DNA of 64,000 nucleotides from Woeseia sp037968755 (GCA_037968755.1 JBBKWB010000177.1:15907-79906), one strand, 5' to 3'; shown: positions 16,230-25,730, counted from the stretch's first letter. Numbers and translations are program-made. The notes: generated by a model not told the origin, from the sequence alone.

Positions 16230-18287
16230 CTAGAGCTCGGCTGCCAGTCGGCTGCCCTGATCAATAGCGCGTTTCGCATCCAGTTCGGTTGCGAGGTCAG
16301 CGCCACCGATTACATGGACGCGCATGCCGTTGGATTCCAGTGGTTCCTGCAATTCACGCAGCGGTACCTGGCCTGCGCACATGATGATGTTGTCAACATC
16401 GAGCCAGGTAGGGTCTTCACGATTTTTACCGTGACTAACGAGCAGGCCTTCGTCGCCGATTCGTTCGTAGTTGACCCCGCCCAGCATGCGCACATCGTTC
16501 ATCTTCAATGTGGCGCGGTGAATCCAGCCTGTGGTTTTGCCGAGATTCGCACCGTGCTTGCCCGCTTTGCGCTGCAGCAAGGTGATTTCACGTTGCGGTG
16601 GCTCCGGTTTGGCGCGATCAATGGCTATGCCGCCGCGCGCGGTTGCCGGATCAACAACACCCCATTCCATCAGCCACTCGTCAAGATCCATAGTCGGTGA
16701 ATTGCCCTCGTGAATAAGGAACTCCGCTACGTCAAAACCGATGCCGCCCGCGCCGATGATGGCTACGCGCTTGCCGACCGGCGCGCGCCCGCGCAATACA
16801 TCAATGTAACTCAGCACTTTCGGATGCTCCTGGCCATCGATCTTCGGATCCCGTGGCAATACGCCGGAGGCAATGATGACCTCGTCATGGCCTGCGGATT
16901 TCAATGTCTCGGCATCGACACGGGTGTTGAGATGTACCTGCACGTTCTTCAGTTCCAGCTGACGTTTGTAGTAACGCAGCATCTCGCGAAACTCTTCTTT
17001 GCCGGGAATGACCTTTGCCATGTTCAGCTGGCCGCCAACCTCGGCGGCGGCTTCATACAAATCGACGTTGTGACCGCGTTCTGCAAGCACCAGTGACGCC
17101 GAAAGACCTGCTGGCCCTGAGCCCACCACCGCGAAGCGTTTGGGCGCTGCTGTTTTCGGGTAGTTCAGCTCGGTTTCGTGACAGGCGCGAGGGTTGACGA
17201 GGCAGGTGCTCATCTTGTTCGCAAACGTATGGTCAAGGCAGGCCTGGTTGCAGGCGATACAGACATTGATCTCGTCCGCGCGACCGGCACGTGCCTTGCT
17301 GACAAACTCCGGGTCGGCAAGCAGGGGTCGTGCGAGTGAAACCATATCGGCACAGCCATCCGCGAGTATTTGCTCGGCTGTGGCGGGCAAGTTGATCCGA
17401 TTAGAGGTGATCAATGGAATGTTCACCTCCGTTTTCATTTTTTTCGTAACCCAGGTGAAGGCGCCGCGTGGTACCGACGTAGCGATCGTCGGTACGCGCG
17501 CCTCGTGCCAGCCTATGCCGGTATTGATGATTGTCGCGCCAGCGTTCTCTATACCTTTCGCAAGCTGAACGGTTTCGGCCCAGCTATTGCCATCCGGAAT
17601 CAGATCGATCATCGATAAGCGGTAGACAATAATGAAATCTTTGCCGACTGCCTCGCGCGTGCGCGCCACGATTTCGATAGGTAGCTGCATGCGCTGCGAA
17701 AACTCACCGCCCCATTTGTCGCTGCGCTGATTGGTATGAGTGACCAGGAACTCGTTAATGAAATAGCCTTCCGAGCCCATGATCTCAACGCCATCGTAGC
17801 CGGCTTCGCGAGCTCGCATCGCGCAGTGCACGAAATCTTCGATCTGTTTTTCGACACCGGATGTTGATAATGCACGTGGCGTAAACGGCGTTATCGGCGA
17901 GCGAATACGCGACGGTGCGACGGGCAGTGGATGATAGGCGTAGCGGCCGGCGTGCAGAATTTGCATGGCGATCTTGCCATCTGCAGCGTGTACGGCGTCG
18001 GTAACCAATTGGTGCTTGCGTGCTTCGCTACGGGTAGTCATCTTGCCCGCGAAGGGCTTCACCCAGCCGGCGCGATTCGGGGCGTAGCCACCTGTAATGA
18101 TCAGTCCAACCTCGCCGCGAGCGCGTTCAGTGAAATAGGCGGCAAGCCGGTCGTGCTGATTGCCGTCCTCCAGTCCAGTATGCATCGAGCCCATCAGCAC
18201 CCGGTTCTTCAAGGTAGTAAAGCCGAGATCGAGGGGTGCGAGGAGGTGCGGGTAAGTCGGTTCTGCCAATTTAATTCCTTGATCCAT
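16230..18287 (-). CDS. fadH: NADPH-dependent 2,4-dienoyl-CoA reductase
   Basis: A 685-residue iron-sulfur flavoenzyme that reduces 2,4-dienoyl-CoA in beta-oxidation of unsaturated fatty acids. The N-terminal old-yellow-enzyme barrel (about 1-360) binds FMN. It is followed by the 4Fe-4S cluster Cys set CIACNQACLDHTF plus a later Cys in MSTCLVNP, then an FAD/NADPH domain beginning RFAVVGSGPAGLSAS. Length matches E. coli FadH (about 670). The ATG at 18287 is chosen because MDQGIKLAEPTYPHLLAPLD matches the family N-terminus; the longer frame to 18407 adds a non-family extension. It appears monocistronic. Confidence 0.93.
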   Translation of the reverse strand: MDQGIKLAEPTYPHLLAPLDLGFTTLKNRVLMGSMHTGLEDGNQHDRLAAYFTERARGEVGLIITGGYAPNRAGWVKPFAGKMTTRSEARKHQLVTDAVHAADGKIAMQILHAGRYAYHPLPVAPSRIRSPITPFTPRALSTSGVEKQIEDFVHCAMRAREAGYDGVEIMGSEGYFINEFLVTHTNQRSDKWGGEFSQRMQLPIEIVARTREAVGKDFIIVYRLSMIDLIPDGNSWAETVQLAKGIENAGATIINTGIGWHEARVPTIATSVPRGAFTWVTKKMKTEVNIPLITSNRINLPATAEQILADGCADMVSLARPLLADPEFVSKARAGRADEINVCIACNQACLDHTFANKMSTCLVNPRACHETELNYPKTAAPKRFAVVGSGPAGLSASLVLAERGHNVDLYEAAAEVGGQLNMAKVIPGKEEFREMLRYYKRQLELKNVQVHLNTRVDAETLKSAGHDEVIIASGVLPRDPKIDGQEHPKVLSYIDVLRGRAPVGKRVAIIGAGGIGFDVAEFLIHEGNSPTMDLDEWLMEWGVVDPATARGGIAIDRAKPEPPQREITLLQRKAGKHGANLGKTTGWIHRATLKMNDVRMLGGVNYERIGDEGLLVSHGKNREDPTWLDVDNIIMCAGQVPLRELQEPLESNGMRVHVIGGADLATELDAKRAIDQGSRLAAEL

Positions 18288-18525
18288 TGCGGCCTGCCAT
18301 TGCTCACCGGCGTCTATACCAGAAAACGCTGGCAAGCACGCAGACGACGAAGTTGTGTAGCGTACCTTACGGCAGCGGCCATGACATTCCGGAGTCCTTG
18401 CGCGCACATCTCGCGTAGCCGATCAAGGCGCTGCGTTTGCGAAGCTTGCATCACAGCTGAAGATTCGCCGACAATTCCCCGGCCTGCGGGCACCGGTTTA
18501 TCTGACAAAGTGGTGTTTGGAAAAA

Positions 18526-19383
18526 ATGAGGAAGTCTGACTTTAAAAGAAGCGGTCGCCGCGCGTTTGCGTTGGTCGTCGTGTTGCCATTCGCAATCGCC
18601 TGTTCACGCGGTGCCGAAAGCGTGCCGCAACCGGCAGTTGATGTTGCAACGGCTATCGTTGCCGAGGGCGTTGATCCGGCGCATGCAGCGTTGCTGATAG
18701 TACGCATGGAAGACGGTGCCGAGTGGAGCAGTGGCGGTACGCGGATTGAGCACCGATTCTCGCCGGCGTCGACATCGAAAATTCCACATACCCTGATCGC
18801 GCTGGAAACAGGCTACGCCGCGAGCCCGGAACATGCGTTTAAATGGGACGGTGTGGAACGCACATTCGACTTTTGGAATCGCGATCACACGTTAAAGACG
18901 GCATACCAGTTCTCTGCGGTCTGGGCGTTTCAGCGATTAACGAGTGATTTGGGTTACGAAACAATGAAAACACGGCTCAAAAAGCTGGACTACGGCGACG
19001 CCAATACTGGCGGCCCGGATGATTTGACCAGCTACTGGCTGCAGGGACCGTTGGCGATCTCGGCGCGCGAACAAACGGTGTTCCTGAGCAAGCTCATTCG
19101 TGAAGCCTTGCCGCTGTCGGCCGAAACCTACCGCATGGGCAAGCAGATCATGCTGGAGGCTGAAGGTGATGACTGGGCTTTGTATGCAAAAACCGGTTGG
19201 GGCTCGGATGGCGACAATCCGGACATAGGCTGGTACGTCGGTTGGGTCGAAGACCGTTCGGGCGAGCAGCCGCAAAACTGGATTTTCGCATTCAATATGG
19301 AAATGCTCGACGAATCGTCGCAGGCGAAGAGAAGAAAGGTCGTTCGCTCGGCCCTGGCCTTGCTTGGTGTTGCCGACGACTAG
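18526..19383 (+). CDS. Class D (OXA-type) beta-lactamase homologue
   Basis: A 285-residue exported serine beta-lactamase-family protein. The signal segment ends at about AIAC, which could be a weak lipobox. Motifs in order are S82-T-S-K85 (catalytic Ser and carboxylated Lys), S130-A-V, Y156-G-D instead of the usual YGN, and K222-T-G-W. Class D enzymes open the beta-lactam ring in the periplasm. Codon use and context look native: no integron, insertion sequence or blaR-type regulator is nearby, so it is probably intrinsic. Its TAG stop shares the CTAG palindrome with the stop of the convergent DUF6498 gene. Confidence 0.88.
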   Translation: MRKSDFKRSGRRAFALVVVLPFAIACSRGAESVPQPAVDVATAIVAEGVDPAHAALLIVRMEDGAEWSSGGTRIEHRFSPASTSKIPHTLIALETGYAASPEHAFKWDGVERTFDFWNRDHTLKTAYQFSAVWAFQRLTSDLGYETMKTRLKKLDYGDANTGGPDDLTSYWLQGPLAISAREQTVFLSKLIREALPLSAETYRMGKQIMLEAEGDDWALYAKTGWGSDGDNPDIGWYVGWVEDRSGEQPQNWIFAFNMEMLDESSQAKRRKVVRSALALLGVADD

Positions 19384-20072
19384 CCGAGCGCGTTCGCAAA
19401 CACCGCGCGCTCGCGACGGTGCAGGAAGTAATCGGCGGTTAGTTTGATCAGTACAAGAACCGTGATGAAGCCACCAGTATTGGCAAGCGTCGGAACACTG
19501 AGCGCTATAATCAGAGCAGCGCCAACTGTAAACATCAACGCCAGGCAGCGACGAAAAGGCAACGCCAGAAGTGTGCCAGCACGCGCATGACGGTATTCGC
19601 GCAGCAGCAAAAAATTAACAACGAACGAGATGCTGTGACTGATCAGGAATACGCCGGAGACGCTGATCAGCATGCCCAGTTGATCGAACAGTATGTTGTG
19701 CTCAGGGTTGCCGGCCAGATGCCCGCCGGCTGCACCTATGACGACTCCCAGAATGATGAACAAACCAAGAAACTCCGCGCTGACGAAGCCCAGGGCAACA
19801 ATGGATACGAACAGGTTCGTGCCCGGCGACATGCCGAACCAGCGGTTCTCGTACGGGCTTCCGGCGATCGATGCAGTCAGTAATTTCAGGGCACAGAACA
19901 ACCCGATCCACAACGACTCCCACCAGAAGACGATGAGCAATTGAATCAGCGTGAGGTCAAAAACAAAGTATATGATCAACAGGCCGAGATTCGCTGCCAG
20001 CAAGCTTACGACAGCGAGGGATATACGAGCGGTCGCGGGTAGCGACACTGCAGATGTTTCATTCACACTCAT
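19380..20072 (-). CDS. DUF6498-type integral membrane protein
   Basis: A 230-residue protein with six to seven hydrophobic segments. It contains LLIVFWWESLWIGLFCALK, resembling the core of DUF6498 proteins, and NLGLLIIYFVFDLTL before it. No function is known for the family. The ATG at 20070-20072 gives MSVNETS; an upstream frame to 20156 would add a hydrophilic stretch without family match. It converges on the beta-lactamase gene and the two coding regions overlap by four bases. Confidence 0.7.
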   Translation of the reverse strand: MSVNETSAVSLPATARISLAVVSLLAANLGLLIIYFVFDLTLIQLLIVFWWESLWIGLFCALKLLTASIAGSPYENRWFGMSPGTNLFVSIVALGFVSAEFLGLFIILGVVIGAAGGHLAGNPEHNILFDQLGMLISVSGVFLISHSISFVVNFLLLREYRHARAGTLLALPFRRCLALMFTVGAALIIALSVPTLANTGGFITVLVLIKLTADYFLHRRERAVFANALG

Positions 20073-20294
20073 TTTGTCAGAATAGCAGTAGCGCTGTTGG
20101 CTGAAAGGTTTCAGTTCACGAAACGGCCAACGGATCGCGGCGATATGATTCGGCAATGCCGGCCAGGCGATGGCTTATCCCGACTGGTCCCGATGGCCTT
20201 TTCCCGCTACTGTTGCAGCCGGCCGGCTCTCCGGAAAACGCGGGTGAACTACATCTGGATTGGTTGTCGAAACATTGTTTGAACAGGAATCCGC

Positions 20295-21602
20295 ATGACC
20301 AACAACAACGCGGGAACAGGCGCAAGAATTGCCAGGGCCCTGGCGGCCGTTGAGGCGAACGAGCTCAAGGCGACACTCGTGTCGACTTTGTTCATCTTCA
20401 TCCTGATGGGTTCCTACTACATCCTGCGCCCGGTACGCGATGCGATGGCAAGCGACTGGACCGATTCCGAAGTCAGCTTTCTCTGGAACATCAACTTCGT
20501 AGTCAGCGCCGCAATTGTGGCCGTTTACGGCTTTGCAATTTCACGCATTCGCGTACGGCATGTTGTGCCCGTTATGTATGGGTTCTTCGCGATCAGTTTT
20601 GTTGCCTTGTACTTCGGCATTGCAGCGGTATCGGATCGGGTGCTGATCGACAAAGCGTTCTATCTCTGGGTCAGCATTTTCGCCTTGTTTCACGTCTCGG
20701 TGTTCTGGACGTTGATGGCCGATACCTTTAGCAAAGCGCAGGCGAAACGTGTGTTCGGCATTATCGGTGCGGGCGCGAGCGCCGGCGTACTTGTGGGCCC
20801 CGCGATTCCTGCCTTGTTTGCCGACCAATTAGGCACCGATACATTAATGCTCATTGCCTCAGCCAGTCTGCTGCTGGTGATTCCGCTGGTGTTCTATCTC
20901 TATTACTTAAAGCGTGCCGAACTCGGCAACGAGGATTTGCGCGCCGATACCAGTAGCGCGGTAATGGGCGGCAACTGGTGGCATGGCTTTCGGTCCTTCG
21001 TTACCAATCCCTATCTGCTCGGTATCGGTGCTTTTATCCTGTTGTACGTATTCATCGGTTCCTTCGTTTATTTTGAACAGAAAAACCTGCTGGAAGACTT
21101 CAGCCGCGAAGAACGTACGCAGATACTTGCCAGCATCGACTGGATCGTGAACCTGATGACCTTCGGCCTCGCGTTCTTTGTGACAGGTCGCGTCGTCAGC
21201 AAGCTGGGCATGCCATTCGGATTGGCTTTGATGCCGGTGCTGATCTGTATTGGCATGCTGATTCTCGCGTTCGCTCCGATTCTCACTGTGTTGCTTGCGT
21301 TGCAGGTCTTTCGCCGCGGCGGCAATTACGGTTTGACCCGGCCGGCGCGAGAGATGCTCTACACCCATGTAAGCAAGGAGGATCGCTTCAAGACGAAACC
21401 GGTCATCGATATTGTCGTTTATCGCGGCGGTGACGCGATAAGCGGCACCTTGTTCGCGTTCCTGACCGATGGGATCGGGCTTGGTCTCGCTGCAGTCGCC
21501 CTGGTCGGGTCCGGCATTGCGGCGTTGTGGGGATGGGTTGGTGTGCGCCTGGGGCGGGTGTTTGATCGCAAAGATGCGCCGGACAGTTCGCCGACCGTCT
21601 GA
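20295..21602 (+). CDS. NTP/NDP (ADP/ATP) translocase-like MFS membrane transporter
   Basis: A 435-residue protein with about twelve hydrophobic segments. The opening ELKATLVSTLFIFILMGSYY and ILRPVRDAMASDW match the Npt1/TlcA-like nucleotide transporter family, as does RVFGIIGAGASAGVLVGP. Obligate intracellular bacteria use such proteins to import ATP; free-living relatives carry homologues of unknown substrate. No HEAT-repeat or cyclic-nucleotide domain is attached. It is monocistronic, with a hairpin at 21620-21650 after its stop. Confidence 0.75.
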   Translation: MTNNNAGTGARIARALAAVEANELKATLVSTLFIFILMGSYYILRPVRDAMASDWTDSEVSFLWNINFVVSAAIVAVYGFAISRIRVRHVVPVMYGFFAISFVALYFGIAAVSDRVLIDKAFYLWVSIFALFHVSVFWTLMADTFSKAQAKRVFGIIGAGASAGVLVGPAIPALFADQLGTDTLMLIASASLLLVIPLVFYLYYLKRAELGNEDLRADTSSAVMGGNWWHGFRSFVTNPYLLGIGAFILLYVFIGSFVYFEQKNLLEDFSREERTQILASIDWIVNLMTFGLAFFVTGRVVSKLGMPFGLALMPVLICIGMLILAFAPILTVLLALQVFRRGGNYGLTRPAREMLYTHVSKEDRFKTKPVIDIVVYRGGDAISGTLFAFLTDGIGLGLAAVALVGSGIAALWGWVGVRLGRVFDRKDAPDSSPTV

Positions 21603-21619
21603 CTACTGCTGCCGAACCT

Positions 21620-21650
21620 GAAGATGGCCTCCGCGTGGAAGGCCATCTTC
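21620..21650. terminator. Bidirectional hairpin terminator
   Basis: GAAGATGGCCT (21620-21630) and AGGCCATCTTC (21640-21650) form a perfect 11-bp stem with a 9-base loop between two convergent genes. There is no T run on either side, so termination may be weak or protein-assisted. Confidence 0.6.
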
Positions 21651-21656
21651 AACTCA

Positions 21657-22247
21657 TCAGTTGCTGGCTAACTCTTCCGGAATACTGGGCTCAGGCACCT
21701 TGTTGCTGATCGCCGGAACCGACTGCAGGTAGCTGTATATCGCTTCCATGTCCTGGTCAGTGAAGTTCTTGTACATCGGGATAGGCATCGGCGGCAGAAT
21801 CAGGCGACCGCGGCCGAGATGGCGCCCGGTACGAATCGTGTCGCGAAATTCACGGTACGTCCATTTACCAAGGCCAGTCTCTTTGTCCGGAGTCAGGTTG
21901 GCCGTGTAGCTGATACCCCACGGGCCGGACCAGGCCGTATTAGTGCCCGCAACCACAACATTCCAGGGCCCGGCAGGCAACGCCGGCGGCTGTGGCAAAT
22001 CCATGCTTTGTGGGTGACCGGAAAGCATGCGTTCCATATCCGGTTCGGGGCCGTTGGGGCCCAGCTTGAAGGGGGTGTGGCAGTCATTGCAGCCGGCAGT
22101 CAAGACTATGTACTTGCCACGCTCTAGTAGTTTCTTTTTGGCCTTGGTCGGGGCGCTGTCGTCGGCGTGAGCAACGCTCGCGCCAACCGCTACGGCGAGT
22201 ATGCCAGCGACCAAAAAGCGCAGTGGGATGCGACGAGATTTTTTCAT
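21657..22247 (-). CDS. Exported c-type cytochrome
   Basis: A 196-residue protein with a signal peptide ending near SVAHADD and one haem-binding CNDCH close to the N-terminus of the mature part. MPMYKNFTDQDMEAIYSYLQ and nearby Met residues provide a candidate sixth ligand. It resembles the cytochrome c subunits that accept electrons from periplasmic dehydrogenases. Its ATG overlaps the stop of the upstream dihaem gene (ATGA), so the two are made together and probably form an electron-transfer pair. Confidence 0.85.
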   Translation of the reverse strand: MKKSRRIPLRFLVAGILAVAVGASVAHADDSAPTKAKKKLLERGKYIVLTAGCNDCHTPFKLGPNGPEPDMERMLSGHPQSMDLPQPPALPAGPWNVVVAGTNTAWSGPWGISYTANLTPDKETGLGKWTYREFRDTIRTGRHLGRGRLILPPMPIPMYKNFTDQDMEAIYSYLQSVPAISNKVPEPSIPEELASN

Positions 22248-23329
22248 GGTACGAGCTCCTGTTGGTATTTCGATTCCTGCTGAATCCAGCGTTCGATCAG
22301 CGCCACCCCTTCCGCGTCCGCAACGCGACTGCCGAGCGGTGGCATTTGCATAACCGGGTTTCGCGAACGCATTCTTAATGCGAGAACACTCTTGTCCGGC
22401 GAACCCGCAACAACGCGCGTGTCCTGTCCGCGCGCATGAAATTCACTGGGTACGCCCAGCAAGCTGCGGCGGGTCGCTTCGATGTCACCGTCGCTGCCTT
22501 GCAGCAGCCTCAATTCCATGTCTGCCAAGGGTCCCGCTGCGTTGTGGCAGTGGCCACAATTTGCATGCAGGTAACCCAGCGCTGCGCGGGTCGTGGCGTT
22601 GTCAGCCCTGATCCGCGGCGAGGTCGTCAGCAGCTCCGGCGACAAGCCGCTTAGTTGGCCCCGCGCATACAGGTCATACAGGCTGACCTCGCCGGGCATC
22701 GCATCGCCGCTACGCAGCGCTCCCGGGTCCCGATCCGGCGATAGTTGCAACGCGCTGATGCCGAGCACGGGCACCGGTGCGCCTTCATGACACGCCAGGC
22801 AATCATCTCGCGATGGAATTGTGTAACGCCCGCCGGGCGCATCCTTCGCCGGATGCGCAACGATGCCGCCGGCCGGTGCAAGTACGGCGTCGGTGCCTTG
22901 TTCGTTCCAGACATAGCTTGCATAGCGCCACGTACCGTCATGCAGTCGTTCGATGTAGCGCGTTTCCACGGGCCGGTCATAGCCAAACTCCTTCCACAAA
23001 CGGGTGCCCGGCGGGAACTGCCAGGCGTCTGTGCGGCTGGCGTCGATCGTGGTGCCCACTGGCAGACGCAGCCAACGGCGTTTGCCGGCACCGTCTGACC
23101 ACAGCGGGTACTGCGGCGAGTACGCCAGGTTATCCGGATGCACGCTCAGCGAGCCGGCTACGTACAGGCCGGTTTCACTCAGCTTTTCAGGCAGTTCCGC
23201 GTGCCTCGATGTGCCGGGGAGGGGCGCCGGTGCCGTGCGGAAGCCGCGGCCCTGCAAGTCCGAGGGCGTCGCCAGCAACGCAAGTAACGATGCTCCCGCA
23301 GCAACGCTGAGTTTCCTGAAGAGCGACAT
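22244..23329 (-). CDS. Dihaem c-type cytochrome of the SO2930/TIGR03806-like family
   Basis: A 361-residue exported protein. After a signal peptide (SVAAGASLLALLATPSD) it contains LSETGLYVAG, YPLWSDGAGKRRWLRLP and SYVWNEQGTDA, which are features of this uncharacterised family. Two haem sites follow, CLACH and CGHCH. The C-terminal half carries a candidate Met ligand in VMQMPPLGS. The ATG at 23327-23329 places the signal peptide correctly; the frame runs open further upstream without family similarity. It is divergent from the LysR gene at 23429 and coupled to the downstream monohaem cytochrome. Confidence 0.8.
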   Translation of the reverse strand: MSLFRKLSVAAGASLLALLATPSDLQGRGFRTAPAPLPGTSRHAELPEKLSETGLYVAGSLSVHPDNLAYSPQYPLWSDGAGKRRWLRLPVGTTIDASRTDAWQFPPGTRLWKEFGYDRPVETRYIERLHDGTWRYASYVWNEQGTDAVLAPAGGIVAHPAKDAPGGRYTIPSRDDCLACHEGAPVPVLGISALQLSPDRDPGALRSGDAMPGEVSLYDLYARGQLSGLSPELLTTSPRIRADNATTRAALGYLHANCGHCHNAAGPLADMELRLLQGSDGDIEATRRSLLGVPSEFHARGQDTRVVAGSPDKSVLALRMRSRNPVMQMPPLGSRVADAEGVALIERWIQQESKYQQELVP

Positions 23330-23428
23330 TAATAAGGCCTCGTAAACGGGGGCGAAATCTATACGACATTTGTTGCTGATTAAATCGGACAGGAATAAAT
23401 TCACTGTTCGGGAAACAGGGACAATCCT

Positions 23429-24421
23429 ATGGACCGGCTCTATTGCATGCAGGTGTTTGTGCGGGTCGTCGAGAATGGCGCTTTTAGCAAGGCGGCTGAT
23501 GCGATGGGTATCTCTCGTTCCAGCGCGACCGCGGCAATTGCGCAGCTTGAGAAGCGCCTGGGTGTGCGCCTTCTGAATCGCACAACGCGCCGTCTGTGTG
23601 TCAGTGACGAAGGTCGGTCTTATTACGCCAACTGTGTCCGCATTCTGGGTGAGATTGCAGAGATGGAGGACTGCTTGTCCGGCTCGCGAGTGGCGCCGCA
23701 GGGCCGACTCCGGGTTTCCGTGCCGCAATCATTCGTCAACATGATTTTCTTTCCCTTGCTGACGCGCTTCGCCGCAAATTATCCCGAGCTGGAAATCGAA
23801 GTGGTGCTAACCGATCGCGCCGTCAACCTTGTGGAAGAGGGTATCGATTGCGCCATACGTGGAATCGAAATTCCGCCGGATTCATCTCTGGTTGCCAAGA
23901 CCCTGAGCGCCACGCGCTGGCTGACGTGCGCGACGCCGGCCTATCTCGCGACCCGAGGGATACCGGAAACGATTGAAGCGCTTGGCGGACACAACTGCAT
24001 TCGCTTTATATCGCAATCAACCGCGCGCCCGCGTGCCTGGCAGTTTTTAAGGGATGGTGAGTCCGTTACGTTTTTGCCGACGGGTAATCTGCGGCTGACA
24101 TCATTTGATGCGGTGATCCAAACTGCGCTGGCCGGTGGTGGCATTGCCCAGATTCCTGACAGCCTTGGTTACCGCAGCGTGCTTGACGGCGGGTTGCAGC
24201 CAATTCTTGAGGAATACGTTGCGCCGGCGCCTTCACTGCTCATGGTTTATCCGGGCAATCGCTATCTCGCAGCCAAAGTACGCACGTTCATCGACTGCTT
24301 CGCAGAAGCTTTTCCAAAAGACGGCTGGTGGAGTGAAATTGTGGCAACTAACGCGGTCGGCCGGGACCTGTCACACGTGCGCCGCCAGAAAGTTCGCCAT
24401 GCGAAAGAAACTACACATTAG
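23429..24421 (+). CDS. LysR family transcriptional regulator
   Basis: A 330-residue LysR regulator. The HTH (MGISRSSATAAIAQLEKRLG) is followed by VRLLNRTTRRLCVSDEG, the typical CrgA-subgroup linker. The effector domain has the NLRLTSFDAVIQTAL segment around residue 220. A C-terminal extension of about 25 residues is basic and atypical. It is divergently arranged with the cytochrome c pair, 99 bases apart, so control of that operon is likely. The inducer is unknown. Confidence 0.9.
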   Translation: MDRLYCMQVFVRVVENGAFSKAADAMGISRSSATAAIAQLEKRLGVRLLNRTTRRLCVSDEGRSYYANCVRILGEIAEMEDCLSGSRVAPQGRLRVSVPQSFVNMIFFPLLTRFAANYPELEIEVVLTDRAVNLVEEGIDCAIRGIEIPPDSSLVAKTLSATRWLTCATPAYLATRGIPETIEALGGHNCIRFISQSTARPRAWQFLRDGESVTFLPTGNLRLTSFDAVIQTALAGGGIAQIPDSLGYRSVLDGGLQPILEEYVAPAPSLLMVYPGNRYLAAKVRTFIDCFAEAFPKDGWWSEIVATNAVGRDLSHVRRQKVRHAKETTH

Positions 24422-24447
24422 CGTTCTCAGCCGCAGAATCGTTCTGA

Positions 24448-25260
24448 TTAATTCAAACGTTGCCCACTCACCATAGCCATCAGGATTGTGTTCTTGCTGT
24501 TAGGTGAGAGTTTTTTCAGCTGGTCCTCCAGTTCTCCACGAATGCGATCAGCTTTCGCATTGGCAGTGGTTTCAAGGAGGGGGCCATCGTCGAGGTTCTT
24601 GTCCGTCACTTTATCCCGCGCGGCGAGCAGGAACGTCTCGCCCACTTTTGCATAGTCGGCACAGGCTGCGCGAACTGCTTTTGCTACGTCTTCTTTCTCG
24701 AAACTTTCACGCAGGTCAGCAAAATTGAATTGGTAGCGACCATCCTGAGGGGCGTATGAAGCGCCGAGAATTTCGACATCAAGATCGACGTTCTGCGAGG
24801 CGCGTGGCCAGATGGGATCCAATGCATAGACTTCGAAGCGCCAGGCTGATCCCCAGACCGCATAGGTACCGCGAGGTGGGCAAGCGTCTGCGAGGGTCGC
24901 GTCGACAAAATCGTCGAATGCTTTGTCGGCTGCCCAGGCTTTGCGAAAGGCAGGTTCATACTGTGCACGATTCCAGGCAAGGTCCTCGTCGCTGACCACT
25001 GCCTCGGCAGTCTCATCTGAAGACAATACAGCCGTGTCGTCAGCCTGCTCACCATCCATGCTGGCGAGCAACATCTCCACCTGCGCGGCATCCAACACAC
25101 TCAGTGACTGTTGCAGTTGTGGCCGCATCATAGCCTGCATCTGTGGATCCATCGTCGCGAGGATCGTATCCAGTGCGCGCTGCTGGTAGGGCTGCAAGGA
25201 GCTGGCGACAGCCGGTCCCAGCAGCAGAAACGTACAAACAAAAAGCGCAGTTCGCATCAT
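24448..25260 (-). CDS. Exported protein of unknown function
   Basis: A 270-residue protein starting with a signal peptide (LFVCTFLLLGPAVASS). The following segment has Met- and Gln-rich helices (TMDPQMQAMMRPQLQQSLSV). It continues with a domain containing CPPRGTYAVWGSAWRFEVYA and ends in a charged helix with EDQLKKLSPNSKN. A GGAG ribosome binding site precedes tandem ATG codons (25260 and 25257). No catalytic motif is visible and I do not recognise the family. It is convergent with the LysR gene and divergent from yjdM. Confidence 0.6.
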   Translation of the reverse strand: MMRTALFVCTFLLLGPAVASSLQPYQQRALDTILATMDPQMQAMMRPQLQQSLSVLDAAQVEMLLASMDGEQADDTAVLSSDETAEAVVSDEDLAWNRAQYEPAFRKAWAADKAFDDFVDATLADACPPRGTYAVWGSAWRFEVYALDPIWPRASQNVDLDVEILGASYAPQDGRYQFNFADLRESFEKEDVAKAVRAACADYAKVGETFLLAARDKVTDKNLDDGPLLETTANAKADRIRGELEDQLKKLSPNSKNTILMAMVSGQRLN

Positions 25261-25400
25261 GCACTCCGGGAGGTGGAGAAAACGGTGGCAAATTCTAGAG
25301 CCGGTCGCGGCTGACCGACAAGTGGTTTTTTACGCAGAAGGAGTGAAAGTTGAGCGCTGTGCGATACTGTCCGACACAAATAATTAAGAGTGAAGTTGTG

Positions 25401-25730
25401 ATGAGTACCTTACCCGAATGCCCACTCTGCCAGTCCGCATGGACCTGGCTTGATGGTGAGAATTTCGTTTGCCCGGAGTGCGCGCACGAGTGGCGAGAGG
25501 CGGAAGCGAGCAGTGACGGCGGTGTGCGTGACGCCAACGGCAATCAACTGAGTGACGGCGATACGGTCTCGGTGATCAAGGATCTAAAAGTCAAAGGCAG
25601 CTCGTCCATCGTAAAGATGGGGACCAAGGTCAAGAACATCCGGATCGTGGAAGGCGACCACGACATCGACTGCAAAATCAGCGGTATCGGTGCTATGCAG
25701 CTCAAATCGCAGTTCGTCAAGAAAGTTTGA
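25401..25730 (+). CDS. yjdM: YjdM/PhnA-like zinc ribbon protein
   Basis: A 109-residue protein of the YjdM (formerly PhnA) family. A zinc ribbon with two CPxC-like pairs (CPLC near residue 7 and CPEC near 25) is followed by the conserved PhnA domain: GNQLSDGDTVSVIKDLKVKG and SSSIVKMGTKVKNIRI. The ATG at 25401 fits the family N-terminus (MSTLPECPLC). Although once named for phosphonate uptake, no phn genes are present here; the molecular role remains unclear. Confidence 0.92.
   Translation: MSTLPECPLCQSAWTWLDGENFVCPECAHEWREAEASSDGGVRDANGNQLSDGDTVSVIKDLKVKGSSSIVKMGTKVKNIRIVEGDHDIDCKISGIGAMQLKSQFVKKV

Noticed and set aside
18526..19383. Recently acquired resistance gene
   Set aside because: No integron, insertion sequence, att site or base-composition change surrounds it, and it ends in a shared stop with a native neighbour.
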